In this document: one piece after another, positions 8,527-17,830 of the stretch
Layout of the letters: each line of letters starts with the position of its first letter
Position numbering within the stretch: the first letter of the stretch is position 1
DNA from: Clostridia bacterium
GTDB lineage: Bacteria > Bacillota > Clostridia > Lachnospirales > Lachnospiraceae
Assembly: GCA_910576205.1 (NCBI GenBank)
Contig: CAJTHL010000012.1
Coordinates: 94,587 to 158,586, forward strand
DNA: 64,000 bases
Direction of reading: 5' to 3'
The notes under the pieces: generated by a model
Seen by the model: only the letters and a program-made list of their open reading frames with translations
Told to the model about the DNA's origin: nothing
The model's database searches: none
Translations under genes and position numbers: made by a program

Positions 8527-9837
8527 TTAATCCATCAATCTGAAAAAGGGATTGTAATAGCAATCCACCGGCTCCAGCTCCTCCTCTATGCGCAGAAGCT
8601 GATTGTACTTGGCCACCCGGTCCATACGGCACGGCGCTCCGGTTTTGATCTGACCTGCGTTGACTGCCACAGCCAGGTCGGCGATAAAGGCCTCCGCCGT
8701 CTCCCCGGAACGGTGGGAAATCACCGTGCCGTACCCTGCCCGCTGGGCCAGTTCAATGGCATCCATAGTCTCGGACACCGTGCCGATCTGATTTGGCTTG
8801 ATAAGGATAGAATTGCCTGCCTCAAGCTGGATACCCGCCCCGAGACGCTTCACATTTGTCACAAAAAGATCGTCCCCCACAAGCTGCACCTTTCCCCCCA
8901 GGCGCCGGGTCATCTGCTGCCAGCCGTCCCAGTCCTCCTCCATAAGCCCGTCCTCTATAGAGATAATGGGATAATCCCGCAAAAGCTCCTCATAATAGCT
9001 GATCATCTCCTCCGCAGAGCGGTAAATCTTCTCCCCGCGCATATGACTCTCACCCTCAAAGAAATATTTTCCGCTCTTCTCATCGTAAAATTCACTGGCC
9101 GCCGCATCAATGGCGATCTTCATCTGGTGATTGGTGTCAAAGCCTGCCATGGAAATAGCCTCTGTGATGCAGTCCAGCACCTCCCGGGTATCCGCAAGAT
9201 CGGGAGCAAAGCCGCCTTCGTCCCCAACGCCCGTGGAAAGACCGCGCTTTTTCAACAACAGCTTCAATTTGTAGTAAACCTCCGTACACATGCGCAGGCC
9301 CTCCTTAAAGCAGCAGGCCCCCACAGGCATAATCATAAACTCCTGCAGATCCACCGTGTTATCCGCGTGCTTTCCGCCGTTTAAAATGTTCATCATGGGA
9401 ACCGGGAGGCGTTTGGCATGGACCCCTCCCAGATACTGGTAAAGCGGAAGCCCCAGGGACTTTGCCGCCGCCTTTGCCACAGCAATGGAAACGCCCAGCG
9501 TAGCGTTCGCCCCCAGATTCGACTTGTTTTCCGTGCCGTCGGCATCGCACAGAAGGTGGTCAATATAAGACTGCTCCAGAACGTTTTCCCCCACCAGGGC
9601 GTCCGCCAGCTTTGTATTTACATTGTGTACCGCCCGCTGCACACCCAGGCCCAGATAGCGGAACTGCCCGTCCCGAAGCTCCACCGCCTCAAATGTCCCA
9701 GTAGACGCGCCGGAGGGCACGGAAGCACGGGCGGTTATGTTTTTGTCTGTGGTGACCTCCACCTCAACGGTGGGATTTCCCCTGGAATCCAGGATTTCCC
9801 TGGCAGAAATATCCGTAATCGGCAAATATAAATGCAT
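8527..9837 (-). CDS. eno: Enolase (phosphopyruvate hydratase)
   Basis: Glycolytic interconversion of 2-phosphoglycerate and phosphoenolpyruvate. The 436 residues match the family. Visible motifs are [20 protein letters not shown] at the N-terminus, [12 protein letters not shown], the metal ligand region [16 protein letters not shown], the catalytic Lys in [10 protein letters not shown], and [18 protein letters not shown]. Start ATG at 9837 has AGGAGG 8 nt upstream. That ribosome site is one strand of a long inverted repeat in the leader (9842-9928), so translation or transcription may be controlled by RNA folding. coaX lies upstream on the same strand, 145 bp away. Confidence 0.97.
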   Translation of the reverse strand: MHLYLPITDISAREILDSRGNPTVEVEVTTDKNITARASVPSGASTGTFEAVELRDGQFRYLGLGVQRAVHNVNTKLADALVGENVLEQSYIDHLLCDADGTENKSNLGANATLGVSIAVAKAAAKSLGLPLYQYLGGVHAKRLPVPMMNILNGGKHADNTVDLQEFMIMPVGACCFKEGLRMCTEVYYKLKLLLKKRGLSTGVGDEGGFAPDLADTREVLDCITEAISMAGFDTNHQMKIAIDAAASEFYDEKSGKYFFEGESHMRGEKIYRSAEEMISYYEELLRDYPIISIEDGLMEEDWDGWQQMTRRLGGKVQLVGDDLFVTNVKRLGAGIQLEAGNSILIKPNQIGTVSETMDAIELAQRAGYGTVISHRSGETAEAFIADLAVAVNAGQIKTGAPCRMDRVAKYNQLLRIEEELEPVDCYYNPFFRLMD

Positions 9838-9841
9838 ATAA

Positions 9842-9928
9842 AAAACCTCCTATTTTGAGTTCCGCATCTGTCCGGACAGATGCTGTTTGTAAACATTTAT
9901 TACAAGTGTCTCAAAATCCGGAGGTTTT
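9842..9928 (-). promoter_or_regulatory. Structured eno leader: inverted repeat enclosing two hairpins and the RBS
   Basis: Arms 9842-9859 and 9910-9928 pair over 17 bp with one small internal loop. The arm next to eno contains its AGGAGG site followed by six T residues. Inside lie a perfect palindrome at 9864-9883 (GCATCTGTCC and its complement) and a TTGTAA/TTACAA stem at 9887-9905. The shape is a three-way junction. It could hide the ribosome site or act as a terminator for coaX read-through; the sequence alone does not decide. Confidence 0.7.
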
Positions 9929-9982
9929 ATTCGTTATATGCCGTTTTCTTTTCACTTCATTTCTTATTTGGGGAGGCCGCTC

Positions 9983-10756
9983 TTATACCCCCTTCCGATT
10001 GCGGTCATAGATGATTTTTAATCCCTTTAAGAGCAAGGCGTCGTCCAGCACGATTTTCTCCCTGCAATGGGGGATAATGTACCGGGCCATGCCCCCGGTG
10101 GCCACCACGGACACTGCGCCTCCCAGCTCTTCCCGGATGCGTCCGATCATGCCGTCAATGCAGACTGCGGTTCCGTATAAAACGCCGCTCTTCATGCAGT
10201 CCACCGTATTGCTTCCGATTATGCGTTTCGGAGGCTCCAGGCTGATCTTGGGAAGCTGGGACGTGCGGTTAATAAGGGAATCCAGGGAAACCCCCACGCC
10301 CGGCATTATCATCCCGCCGGTCACCTGGCGTTTCTCATTGACCACGGTAATGGTTGTGGCCGTTCCCATATCCACCACTGCCAGGGGGCAGCCGTACTCG
10401 GCAATGCCTGCCACAGCTCCCACCGCCAGATCGGGCCCAAGCTGGGCCGGGTTGTCAATCCGGATGTCCAGGCCGGTTTTCACGCCGGGGCCCACCTCCA
10501 GCATCTTCTTCCCGATAATCTTCTCCGCCGCATGGCGCACCGTGGCTGTGATGGGGGGGACTACAGAGGATACAATGCCCCCCTTAAGCTCTCCACTGTC
10601 TATCCCGTAAATTTCCAGCACTGTCTTAAAGCTGATGGCATACTCCAGCTCCGTTTTCTTGAGGTCCGAGTACAGACGTTCCTTAAAGGCAATCCGCTCC
10701 CCGTCTATGCATCCGATGGCAATATTGGTGTTTCCAATGTCTATGGCAAGTATCAT
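9983..10756 (-). CDS. coaX: Type III pantothenate kinase
   Basis: First step of coenzyme A synthesis, phosphorylation of pantothenate, by the ASKHA-fold CoaX enzyme that is insensitive to CoA. The protein has 257 residues. Motifs: the phosphate loop MILAIDIGNTNIAIG at the N-terminus, GPDLAVGAVAG, the conserved Asp in VVDMGTATTITVV, and VATGGMA. ATG at 10756 is preferred over an upstream ATG because AGGAGA precedes it and the family begins directly with this strand. The upstream gene ends 11 bp before, so the two are co-transcribed. Confidence 0.95.
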   Translation of the reverse strand: MILAIDIGNTNIAIGCIDGERIAFKERLYSDLKKTELEYAISFKTVLEIYGIDSGELKGGIVSSVVPPITATVRHAAEKIIGKKMLEVGPGVKTGLDIRIDNPAQLGPDLAVGAVAGIAEYGCPLAVVDMGTATTITVVNEKRQVTGGMIMPGVGVSLDSLINRTSQLPKISLEPPKRIIGSNTVDCMKSGVLYGTAVCIDGMIGRIREELGGAVSVVATGGMARYIIPHCREKIVLDDALLLKGLKIIYDRNRKGV

Positions 10757-10767
10757 GGTTCTTTCTC

Positions 10768-12138
10768 CTATCGCTTCTTTTTCCATTTGTCCAGAAAACT
10801 GCCTGGTTTCTTCTCCGGCTCTTCCCCGGATTTCTCTGCCTTTTTCGCCCTGGCCTTTAAAGCTTCCGCCTCCTGGGCCTCCTCCACAGCCTTTAAATCC
10901 GCCTCATACACATACCGGGCCGGCTCGCTGCCCTGAACCCTTCGCAGCTCCACATAGTCTTTTGTACGCAAAGAAAGATTCCGCTTTCGAAGGGAATGCT
11001 CCACGCCCCGTTTCACCAGGTCGTAAATCACCGCAAAGGCCGGCACGCCGATCACCATGCCTACAAAGCCCATAAGTCCGCCAAAAAGCAGGATGGAAAA
11101 CAGCACCCAGAAGCCGCTTAAGCCTGTGGAATCCCCCAGAATCTTCGGCCCCAGGATATTTCCGTCAAACTGCTGGAGAATCAGAATAAAAATCAGGAAA
11201 TAAATACACTGCCTGGGGCTCACCATAAGAATCAGCAACGCGCTTGGGATGGCTCCAAAATAAGGCCCGAAAAAAGGAACCACATTGGTAACGCCCACAA
11301 TCACGCTGACCAGCATGGCGTAGGGCATCTTCATAAAGGAAATAATCACAAAGCAGAGACAGCCGATAATAAGGGAGTCCAGCATTTTTCCAATGATAAA
11401 CCCACCGAACACCTTGTCCGCAAAATGGATTTCCTCAATAATCGCGTTGGCAAAAGGTACCTTGAAAATACCGTAAATGGCCTTCTTGGCCTGGGCGGCA
11501 AATTTTTTCCGGCTTGCCATCATGTAGACCGCGGCTATAATTCCGATAATCAGATTCTTCAGAATTACCAGAATGCTGATAACCCCGCTGGACACGCCGG
11601 ACACAATCATCTGCATATTGGGAAGCAGGACATTTTTCATAAAATCCTGCAAATACTGCTGTATTTCGTCCGAAAACTGCTCCACATAGTTCAGCACCAC
11701 CTGGTTGTCGCTGACAAACCCCTCAATCCACTGGGTCCATTTCTCCACATTATCCGGCAGCAGCACCACAACGCTTCTTATGCTCTGGAAAATCTCAGGA
11801 AGCACCATGGCCAGGAGAAAATACACAAACAGCACGGCGGCCCCCAGGCTGCCCAGAATGGCCAGCCCGCTGGCCGCCTTCCGGGCCTGCTTTTCGGATT
11901 TTAGATATCTGGCCAGAAAGGGCTGAAGCGCCTTCTCTATGGAATTGCACACAGGCGTCAGAAGATAGGCGATAATCGCCCCGTAAATAAAGGGCATCAG
12001 AATGTTTGTGACATTTTTTATGCCCCCCAGCACTTCCTTAAACCGGAACAGGATAAAGAAAAAGGAAATACTCAGCACTATGGCCAGGGCCCCTGTCAGG
12101 CTGATATATAAGTATCTTAAAAACCGCTCTCTTTTCAT
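10768..12138 (-). CDS. AI-2E/PerM family transporter-like membrane protein
   Basis: A 456-residue polytopic protein of the AI-2E family, whose members include TqsA, YdiK and Na+/H+ antiporters; the substrate is not predictable from sequence. About eight hydrophobic segments are visible: two at the N-terminus, one near 75-100, then after a soluble stretch a C-terminal set with VVGVTNVVPFFGPYFGAIPS and LGDSTGLSGFWVLFSILLFG, which are typical of the family. The last 60 residues are charged (KAEKSGEEPEKKPG). Start ATG at 12138 has AAGGAGG upstream. It lies between an amidohydrolase and coaX on one strand. Confidence 0.87.
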   Translation of the reverse strand: MKRERFLRYLYISLTGALAIVLSISFFFILFRFKEVLGGIKNVTNILMPFIYGAIIAYLLTPVCNSIEKALQPFLARYLKSEKQARKAASGLAILGSLGAAVLFVYFLLAMVLPEIFQSIRSVVVLLPDNVEKWTQWIEGFVSDNQVVLNYVEQFSDEIQQYLQDFMKNVLLPNMQMIVSGVSSGVISILVILKNLIIGIIAAVYMMASRKKFAAQAKKAIYGIFKVPFANAIIEEIHFADKVFGGFIIGKMLDSLIIGCLCFVIISFMKMPYAMLVSVIVGVTNVVPFFGPYFGAIPSALLILMVSPRQCIYFLIFILILQQFDGNILGPKILGDSTGLSGFWVLFSILLFGGLMGFVGMVIGVPAFAVIYDLVKRGVEHSLRKRNLSLRTKDYVELRRVQGSEPARYVYEADLKAVEEAQEAEALKARAKKAEKSGEEPEKKPGSFLDKWKKKR

Positions 12139-12152
12139 TTGTCTATGCCTCC

Positions 12153-13781
12153 TTATCTCTGTTTTGCCACCGTTCTGCCTTCCTTGACGGTGGCAAGTAC
12201 CCGGATTTTCCGGATTTCCTCTGGCAGCACTTTCAGCGGATTCCTGTCCAGAATCACCAGATCCGCCTTTTTCCCCTCCTCAATGCTTCCCTTTTCCCGC
12301 TCCTCAAACATCTGGCGGGCGCCGTAAATGGTGACGGCCCGCAGGGCTTCCTCCACCGGAATCCGCTGCCCCTCTCCCAGCAGGCGTCCCTGTCTGGTTC
12401 TGCGGTTCACTGCGCTGTACACGGAAAGCAGCATATCCGGCGGCGACTGAGGCGAATCCTGATGCAGGGTAAAATCCATTCCCCGTTCCATGGCCCAGCG
12501 GGCCGGATTTATCCTGTCCGCCCTCTCCGCCCCCAGCAGTTCTTCGGCGTACAGGTCTCCCCGGTAATAAATCTGATCCGGAAAAAAGCTGGGCCGGATT
12601 CCAAGCTCCTTCATGCGGTCAAGCTGCTGCTCCCCCACCATCTGGCAGTGGACAAGCACCGGCCGCAGCCCTGGGGCGTCGGGGTTTTCCTCCCTGGCCT
12701 TTGCGTAGCAGCGGATAAACTGTTCGATGGCGGCGTCCCCGTTTGCGTGGGCGTGAATCTGCCAGCTGTATTTCAGACAGAGCCGTATATGCTCCAGCAC
12801 TTCCTCCTCTTTCATGGCGGGAAATCCACAGAAATCCGGCTCCCGACTTCCGGTCCGTCCGGAATATGGCTTAAGCAGCCATGCGGTTCCCGCTTCCGGC
12901 CACCCGTCCAGAAAAATCTTGTATCCTGCCAGACGGCAGCGTTTCTGATAAGTCCGCCATCCCCAGGGCCGCTTCAGCAGCTTTGACGCCGCCGGCGGTT
13001 CCAGGTAAGCCGCCACATCCAGCTCCAGAATCCCCATCATGCCGGCCGTGTGGAGCAGCTCATACTCCGCCTCCCCGGTTCTGGCCTCCTGCACTGTGGT
13101 AATTCCCCTGGACGCATACAGCCTCATAGCCTTCCTGATTCCCTGCAAAGCCTCCTTTAAAGAGGGCATAGGCACCTTTTCACAGGCCAAAAAAAACGCC
13201 TTCTCCTCCAGAATTCCCAGAGGCTCCCCTGTCCTTTCCCTCCGCCGGATGCAGCCGCCCTCCGGATCCGGGGTGTAGCGGTCAATCCCCGCCTTTTCCA
13301 GGGCCCTGCTGTTAAACACGCCCCGGCGGCCCTGCCTGTGTACCAGACAGACGGGACATTCACGGCTGACCTCATCCAGGTCTTCCCGGGTAGGCTCCCT
13401 CCCTTCCGGATACCCCTCCGGGTCATACCCCAGGGCTACAAACCATTGGCCCGGCTTTCTTTTTTTCTGTTTCATCTCCCGTTTCAGTTCCCGCTTAAGC
13501 GTTTCTATGGAATCGCAGGGTCCCTTGGGAGAAGGCCCCGCATTGGCAAATATACACTCATAGGCAACGGCCGTCAGGTGAGAGTGACCGTCCACAAAAC
13601 CCGGCAGCATGGTTTTCTGCTCCAGATCCACCACCCTGGCCCCGGCTCCCATGGCCTTTTGTACCTCCTCCACGGTTCCCACCTTCCGTATCCTTCCACC
13701 GGACACCAGAACCGCCTCCGCCTCCGTTCCCTTTTTATCCATGGTAAGAATCTGCCCGTTGATATAAGCTGTCTCTCTCAT
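12153..13781 (-). CDS. Amidohydrolase, YtcJ-like
   Basis: Metal-dependent hydrolase of the amidohydrolase 3 family, with 542 residues. The first metal-binding motif is GFVDGHSHLTAVA; further ligand regions are HAHANGDAAI and DFTLHQDSP near the C-terminal third, followed by YGARQMFEEREKGSIEEGKK and ADLVILDRNPL, the returning beta-sandwich. Family members hydrolyse amides or ureas, but the natural substrate is usually unknown, and the neighbours give no clue. Start ATG at 13781 follows GGAAGGGATATC. The AI-2E gene begins 14 bp after its stop, so they form one transcript. Confidence 0.88.
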   Translation of the reverse strand: MRETAYINGQILTMDKKGTEAEAVLVSGGRIRKVGTVEEVQKAMGAGARVVDLEQKTMLPGFVDGHSHLTAVAYECIFANAGPSPKGPCDSIETLKRELKREMKQKKRKPGQWFVALGYDPEGYPEGREPTREDLDEVSRECPVCLVHRQGRRGVFNSRALEKAGIDRYTPDPEGGCIRRRERTGEPLGILEEKAFFLACEKVPMPSLKEALQGIRKAMRLYASRGITTVQEARTGEAEYELLHTAGMMGILELDVAAYLEPPAASKLLKRPWGWRTYQKRCRLAGYKIFLDGWPEAGTAWLLKPYSGRTGSREPDFCGFPAMKEEEVLEHIRLCLKYSWQIHAHANGDAAIEQFIRCYAKAREENPDAPGLRPVLVHCQMVGEQQLDRMKELGIRPSFFPDQIYYRGDLYAEELLGAERADRINPARWAMERGMDFTLHQDSPQSPPDMLLSVYSAVNRRTRQGRLLGEGQRIPVEEALRAVTIYGARQMFEEREKGSIEEGKKADLVILDRNPLKVLPEEIRKIRVLATVKEGRTVAKQR

Positions 13782-13836
13782 GATATCCCTTCCAGTTTAC
13801 GCAAATTCTTCCACTAGTTTTCCCAAACCTTTTCCT

Positions 13837-13865
13837 ATCATACACCAAAACAGGCAGTGGGGCAA
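13837..13865 (-). promoter_or_regulatory. Possible promoter of the amidohydrolase operon
   Basis: Minus strand: TTGCCC (13865-13860), 17-nt spacer, TATGAT (13842-13837). It is a weaker match than the other promoters listed. Confidence 0.45.
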
Positions 13866-13916
13866 GCAGGCCCGGAGCATTTTTCCATTCTCTTTACACA
13901 GTTCCAGAAAAATGTG

Positions 13917-13987
13917 ATATTTTGGTGCAAATCGCATTTTTATATCAAGAGTTAAAACTAATTTAATATAAATATAACCAAAATATT
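13917..13987 (+). promoter_or_regulatory. IolR-like operator sites upstream of the ABC permease operon
   Basis: AACCAAAATATT at 13976-13987 abuts and partly overlaps the -35 box. An inverted near-copy, ATATTTTGGTG, lies at 13917-13927. The same 12-mer recurs in reverse at the iolC promoter (17777-17788) and as a palindrome before iolJ. It is the likely binding site of the DeoR-family protein encoded at 17941. Confidence 0.7.
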
Positions 13988-14014
13988 GACTTTTTCTCCA
14001 CATAACGCTATAAT
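13986..14014 (+). promoter_or_regulatory. Promoter of permease-permease-iolB operon
   Basis: TTGACT (13986-13991), 17-nt spacer, TATAAT (14009-14014). The operator half-site overlaps the -35 box, as expected for repression. Confidence 0.8.
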
Positions 14015-14056
14015 TTACTCAAATCAATCAGCTTTTTGAAGCAAGAAAGGAGCACC

Positions 14057-14929
14057 ATGATAAAAAAGAAGAGTATTTATCCATATCTGCTGGTATCGCC
14101 TGCTCTGCTTATCATCTTATGCGTGGTGTTTATCCCAGTGGCAAACGCAATCGGGATGAGTTTCCAGCACTACGACCTGCGAAGGCCCGGCGAAATCGGC
14201 TTCTGCGGCCTTGAAAATTATATCCAGGCCCTGACAGACAAGCTTTTCTGGCATTCCCTGTTTAAGACTGTCCTGTGGGTGGTGTTCGGCGTGGGATTCC
14301 AGTTTCTGTTTGGGTTTATCCTGGCGCTTCTCCTAAATAAGAGCTTCCGGGGCCGCGGTGTCGTGCGGGCAGTCAGCTTGATTCCCTGGGTGACGCCGGG
14401 TGTTCTCATCGGCCTTATGTGGAGGTGGATGTACGACGGAAACTATGGAGTCCTCAACGATCTCCTCCAGAAATTCCACATTATCTCCCAGAATATACCC
14501 TTTTTGTCCCAGACCTCTTCCGCCTTCATAAGCGTGATTGTAACCATTGTCTGGCAGGGAATCCCTTTCTTTGCCTTGATGATCCTGGCCGGCCTCCAGG
14601 GGATTCCCGCAGAGCTCTACGAAGCGGCTGATATTGACGGCGCCACAGGTATCCAGAAGCTGTTCCGGGTCACCATTCCCTCCATTAAGAATACCATCTA
14701 CATAACCATGCTTCTTAGGATTATCTGGGTGGCAAATTCCGTAGATATTATCTTTAACATGACGGGGGGCGGCCCGGCATACTCCAGCCAGACCTTAAGC
14801 GTGTACATTTTTAACAAGGCAAACTCCCTGGACTTAGGGTATGCCTCCGCCATGGCCATTCTGCTGGCGCTGGCTCTTTGTTCCGTAGCGGTTCCCTATC
14901 TGATTTCCACATTTCGAAAGGAGGAGTGA
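14057..14929 (+). CDS. Carbohydrate ABC transporter permease (CUT1, MalF/UgpA type)
   Basis: Inner-membrane permease of a sugar importer. The 290 residues include six hydrophobic segments and the cytoplasmic EAA loop, ELYEAADIDGATGIQKLFRV, about 95 residues from the C-terminus, which contacts the ATPase. ATG at 14057 is chosen because AAAGGAGCACC precedes it; an in-frame upstream ATG would overlap that site. The second permease starts 4 bp after its stop. Co-transcription with iolB points to inositol or an inositol derivative as the substrate, which is an inference. No ATPase gene is in the locus, so a shared MsiK-type ATPase from elsewhere is probably used. Confidence 0.92.
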   Translation: MIKKKSIYPYLLVSPALLIILCVVFIPVANAIGMSFQHYDLRRPGEIGFCGLENYIQALTDKLFWHSLFKTVLWVVFGVGFQFLFGFILALLLNKSFRGRGVVRAVSLIPWVTPGVLIGLMWRWMYDGNYGVLNDLLQKFHIISQNIPFLSQTSSAFISVIVTIVWQGIPFFALMILAGLQGIPAELYEAADIDGATGIQKLFRVTIPSIKNTIYITMLLRIIWVANSVDIIFNMTGGGPAYSSQTLSVYIFNKANSLDLGYASAMAILLALALCSVAVPYLISTFRKEE

Positions 14930-14933
14930 CGGC

Positions 14934-15770
14934 ATGAGAGACAGAAAACAGCTGGCCAAAAGGATTTTCACCCTGTACCTTCCCCTTGTACTGATTCTGC
15001 TCTTTATCCTGTTTCCCTTTTACTGGACCTTTATCACGTCCATTAAGCCGGAAGCGGAATTATACGGCGCGGCAACCTACTGGCCCAGGAATATTACCTG
15101 GGATTCCTACCGGAAATTATTTACCACCACCTTAAACTTTTTTTCCGCCATGAAAAACAGCTTTGTGGTGGCCGCCTCCACCACCCTGGTGTCCCTGACG
15201 GCTTCTACCTTAGCTGCCTACGCTTTTTCCAGGTATCATTTCCCCGGGCGGAAATTTATGATGTCCCTGTTTTTAAGCAACAATATGTTTCCCACGGTAC
15301 TGCTGCTGATTCCTCTTTACACCCTTATGCGGAAAATGGGCCTTTTGTACAAGCCGGGCGCGTTGATTCTGTCTTACACCACCTTTACGCTCCCCTTCTC
15401 CGTATGGCTTTTAAACGGGTTTTTCAACGACCTGCCCATGGCCCTGGAGGAGGCGGCCCTGGTGGACGGGTGCAATCGGAGAACCGCCTTTTTCAAGATT
15501 GTGCTGCCTATTCTGGGGCCCTGTCTGGTGGCAACCGGCGTCTATATTTTCATGACCTCCTGGAATGAATACACCTTTGCCGTCATGTTTACCAACAATG
15601 CCACCAGGACTATCCCCGTTGCGCTGAAAAGCCTGATCGGGCAGCTTGGCGTCCAGTGGGATCTTCTGACGGCCGGCGGCATTATCACCATTATCCCCGT
15701 CTGTATTATGTTCTTTTTCGCGCAGAAACGGCTGGTAGAAGGCCTTACGGCCGGAGCCGTCAAAGGATAA
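14934..15770 (+). CDS. Carbohydrate ABC transporter permease (CUT1, MalG/UgpE type)
   Basis: Second permease of the importer, 278 residues with six membrane segments. The EAA loop is MALEEAALVDGCNRRTAFFK, followed by IVLPILGP, at the usual distance from the C-terminus. Start ATG at 14934 has AAAGGAGGAG upstream, inside the end of the first permease. The pair should form the heterodimeric channel, with the solute-binding lipoprotein at 21356-22675 as external receptor. iolB follows after 46 bp. Confidence 0.92.
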   Translation: MRDRKQLAKRIFTLYLPLVLILLFILFPFYWTFITSIKPEAELYGAATYWPRNITWDSYRKLFTTTLNFFSAMKNSFVVAASTTLVSLTASTLAAYAFSRYHFPGRKFMMSLFLSNNMFPTVLLLIPLYTLMRKMGLLYKPGALILSYTTFTLPFSVWLLNGFFNDLPMALEEAALVDGCNRRTAFFKIVLPILGPCLVATGVYIFMTSWNEYTFAVMFTNNATRTIPVALKSLIGQLGVQWDLLTAGGIITIIPVCIMFFFAQKRLVEGLTAGAVKG

Positions 15771-15816
15771 ACTATCACAGGCTCCCTAAGGCGGAGCAGA
15801 AAGGATGGATGTATTT

Positions 15817-16635
15817 ATGGCAGATTATCTGAGAAAAGGCGAGGAGGAAATGGCTTACGGCTACACCTCCATCGCTGAAATGAACGGAGCTCTTTACCCG
15901 GAGGCATTAATGGATTTCGGCGTACTGCGCCTGAGGGAGAGCCAGGAATTTGAGGAGCAAAAAGACCTGGAATGCGCTTACCTGCTGGTATACGGGGAGG
16001 TCACCTTCTCATGGAACGGCCAGGAGCAGACGGTGAAGCGGGGAAACTGCTTTGACGACGGGTTGTATTGCCTCTGGGTTCCCGCCGGCACTCCTGTTAA
16101 AATTACAGGCGTGGGCAGGGACAGTGAGCTGACCGTACACCGCACGGATAACGAAAAAGCTTTTACGGCAAAGCTTTTCACTCCCGCCGATGTCCCGGAC
16201 GAGCACCGGGGAGCCGGAACCATGAAGGAGACCTGCACCCGCATTGTGCGCACCGTCCTGGACAAGAGCCTGGCACCAGAGTCTAATTTTGTGTTTGGGG
16301 AGGTTATCAATACCCCTGGCAAATGGTCCAGCTACCCGCCCCATGTACATCACCACCCGGAGATCTATTACTACAAGCTGTTTCCGAAGAACGGCTACGG
16401 CTACGGGGAAATGGGCGACGACGTCATCAAGGTTCGCAACAACGACACAGCCTTTATCTTTGACAGCATCACCCACTGCCAGGCAGCCACCCCCGGCCAT
16501 GCCCTGTGGTATATGTGGGTTATCCGTCAGGATGAGGAAAAGCCTTATATCAAACCCTACACGCTGCCCATCCACGAGTGGGTCATGAAGCCAGAGGCTG
16601 GGATCTGGCCGGATATCCCCGCCAGAAACGAGTAA
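15817..16635 (+). CDS. iolB: 5-deoxy-glucuronate isomerase
   Basis: Converts 5-deoxy-D-glucuronate to 2-deoxy-5-keto-D-gluconate in myo-inositol catabolism. It is a double cupin; the C-terminal cupin carries the metal-binding HVHHHPEIYYYKLFP at about residues 176-190 and the later ITHCQAATPGHALWYMWV. ATG at 15817 (MADYLRKG) gives the better distance to GGATGG; an ATG 12 nt upstream (15805) also fits and would add MDVF. The length of 272 residues is typical. It is the last gene before a strong terminator and the only enzyme gene in the permease operon. Confidence 0.93.
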   Translation: MADYLRKGEEEMAYGYTSIAEMNGALYPEALMDFGVLRLRESQEFEEQKDLECAYLLVYGEVTFSWNGQEQTVKRGNCFDDGLYCLWVPAGTPVKITGVGRDSELTVHRTDNEKAFTAKLFTPADVPDEHRGAGTMKETCTRIVRTVLDKSLAPESNFVFGEVINTPGKWSSYPPHVHHHPEIYYYKLFPKNGYGYGEMGDDVIKVRNNDTAFIFDSITHCQAATPGHALWYMWVIRQDEEKPYIKPYTLPIHEWVMKPEAGIWPDIPARNE

Positions 16636-16654
16636 TATCCACATAGACAGAAAG

Positions 16655-16695
16655 AAAAATCCCTTCCCGTATGCAGAAACAGGAAGGGATTTTTT
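16655..16695. terminator. Bidirectional terminator between iolB and iolC
   Basis: AAAAATCCCTTCC (16655-16667) pairs with GGAAGGGATTTTTT (16682-16695). It serves the convergent iolB and iolC genes. Confidence 0.9.
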
Positions 16696-16721
16696 CTATG
16701 GTAAAATGTTTGCGAAAAACC

Positions 16722-17741
16722 TTATAAGCGGGCAATCATATCCCCGTACCTCTCCTTTTCCTCCCTGATAAAGGCAAAAACCGCCTCCGTATCCGGCATG
16801 GATTCTGAACAGGAAGGGGCAGCTACCAGCATAGCCGCCTCCGCACTGCCAAATTCCAGGGCGTCCATAATGGCCCATCCCTCCATAAGGCCGTACAGAA
16901 AGGCCGCGGCATATCCGTCCCCGCCCCCGAAGGATTTCAGCAAAGTAACCGGAAAAGGCTTTACGGAATAGCTCTGCCCATCTCTTGTGTAAGCGGTGGA
17001 GCCTTCTTTTCCGTGCTTGATGACAATGATCTGGCTGCCGAAATCCAGCCAGCGTCTGGCCACGGCCTTGTCCTCCTCTCCCGGAGAGGCAATAAGGCTC
17101 TGCATCAGATCAAACTCTTCCCGGCTTCCCATAATAATATCGCTGTGTTTTCCCACCATGGAATAATAGACGGCCACCTCCTCCATGGATTTCCAGGTAT
17201 AAGCCCGCCAGTCAATATCAAAAATCACAACCGTCTTATTTTTCTTTGCCAGTTCCAGCGCTTTGAGAGCCGCCTCCCTGGAAGGGCTTGCGCAAAGTGC
17301 CGTGCCGGAAATCAGCAGGCTTTTGGAATTTCTGATATATTCCTCGTCCACGTCCTCCGGGGACAGCCTCAGATCCGCAGCCTCCTCCCGGTACATTATG
17401 AGGCTGCTCTCTGTGGCGCTTCGTATCTCCGTAAAGGCAAGCCCCAGCTTTTCGCCGCCTGTACAGCGGGTCACATGGCTGGTGTCGATGCCCTCCTTCC
17501 GGAAATACCCCTCCGCAAAATCCCCAAAGCCATCGTCGGAAATCTTTCCGATAAATCCCACCTTCTTCCCCAGGCGGGCCATACCCACGGCAATATTGGC
17601 CGGGGAACCGCCGATATATTTCTGAAAGGTTAGGCTCTCCGAGATGGGACGATGAATCTCCAGAGGGTTAAAGTCAATGGCGATGCGGCCCAGGGGAATG
17701 ATATCCATAGGACGGGATGGGTCAAATGTGATCGTATTCAT
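16722..17741 (-). CDS. iolC: 5-dehydro-2-deoxygluconokinase
   Basis: PfkB-family kinase that phosphorylates 2-deoxy-5-keto-gluconate, the product of IolB, to the substrate of IolJ. The 339 residues include the start PLGRIAIDFN, the substrate region GGSPANIAVGMARLG, and the C-terminal anion-hole and base motif SFGGGDGYAAAFLYGLMEG; the GGGDGYA form, instead of GAGD, is characteristic of IolC. ATG at 17741 is chosen because CAGGAGACGCCT precedes it; the longer open frame upstream contains the promoter. It is transcribed away from iolR, with an operator at its transcription start. Confidence 0.93.
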   Translation of the reverse strand: MNTITFDPSRPMDIIPLGRIAIDFNPLEIHRPISESLTFQKYIGGSPANIAVGMARLGKKVGFIGKISDDGFGDFAEGYFRKEGIDTSHVTRCTGGEKLGLAFTEIRSATESSLIMYREEAADLRLSPEDVDEEYIRNSKSLLISGTALCASPSREAALKALELAKKNKTVVIFDIDWRAYTWKSMEEVAVYYSMVGKHSDIIMGSREEFDLMQSLIASPGEEDKAVARRWLDFGSQIIVIKHGKEGSTAYTRDGQSYSVKPFPVTLLKSFGGGDGYAAAFLYGLMEGWAIMDALEFGSAEAAMLVAAPSCSESMPDTEAVFAFIREEKERYGDMIARL

Positions 17742-17776
17742 AGGCGTCTCCTGTGATATTATGAGTATTTTATGAT

Positions 17777-17788
17777 AATATTTTGGTT
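17777..17788 (-). promoter_or_regulatory. IolR-like operator at the iolC transcription start
   Basis: The minus strand reads AACCAAAATATT, identical over 12 bases to the site at 13976-13987. It lies 9-20 nt downstream of the -10 box, where a bound repressor would block initiation or early elongation. Confidence 0.7.
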
Positions 17789-17796
17789 CTATTATT

Positions 17797-17825
17797 GTTA
17801 TATCATAGAAAAATTCACTTGTCAA
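17797..17825 (-). promoter_or_regulatory. Promoter of iolC
   Basis: Minus strand: TTGACA (17825-17820), 17-nt spacer, TATAAC (17802-17797). Confidence 0.8.
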
Positions 17826-17830
17826 TCCGC

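Noticed and set aside
8407..9384. 325-residue plus-strand open frame
   Set aside because: Antisense to eno and its ferredoxin neighbour; no start site or recognisable domain.
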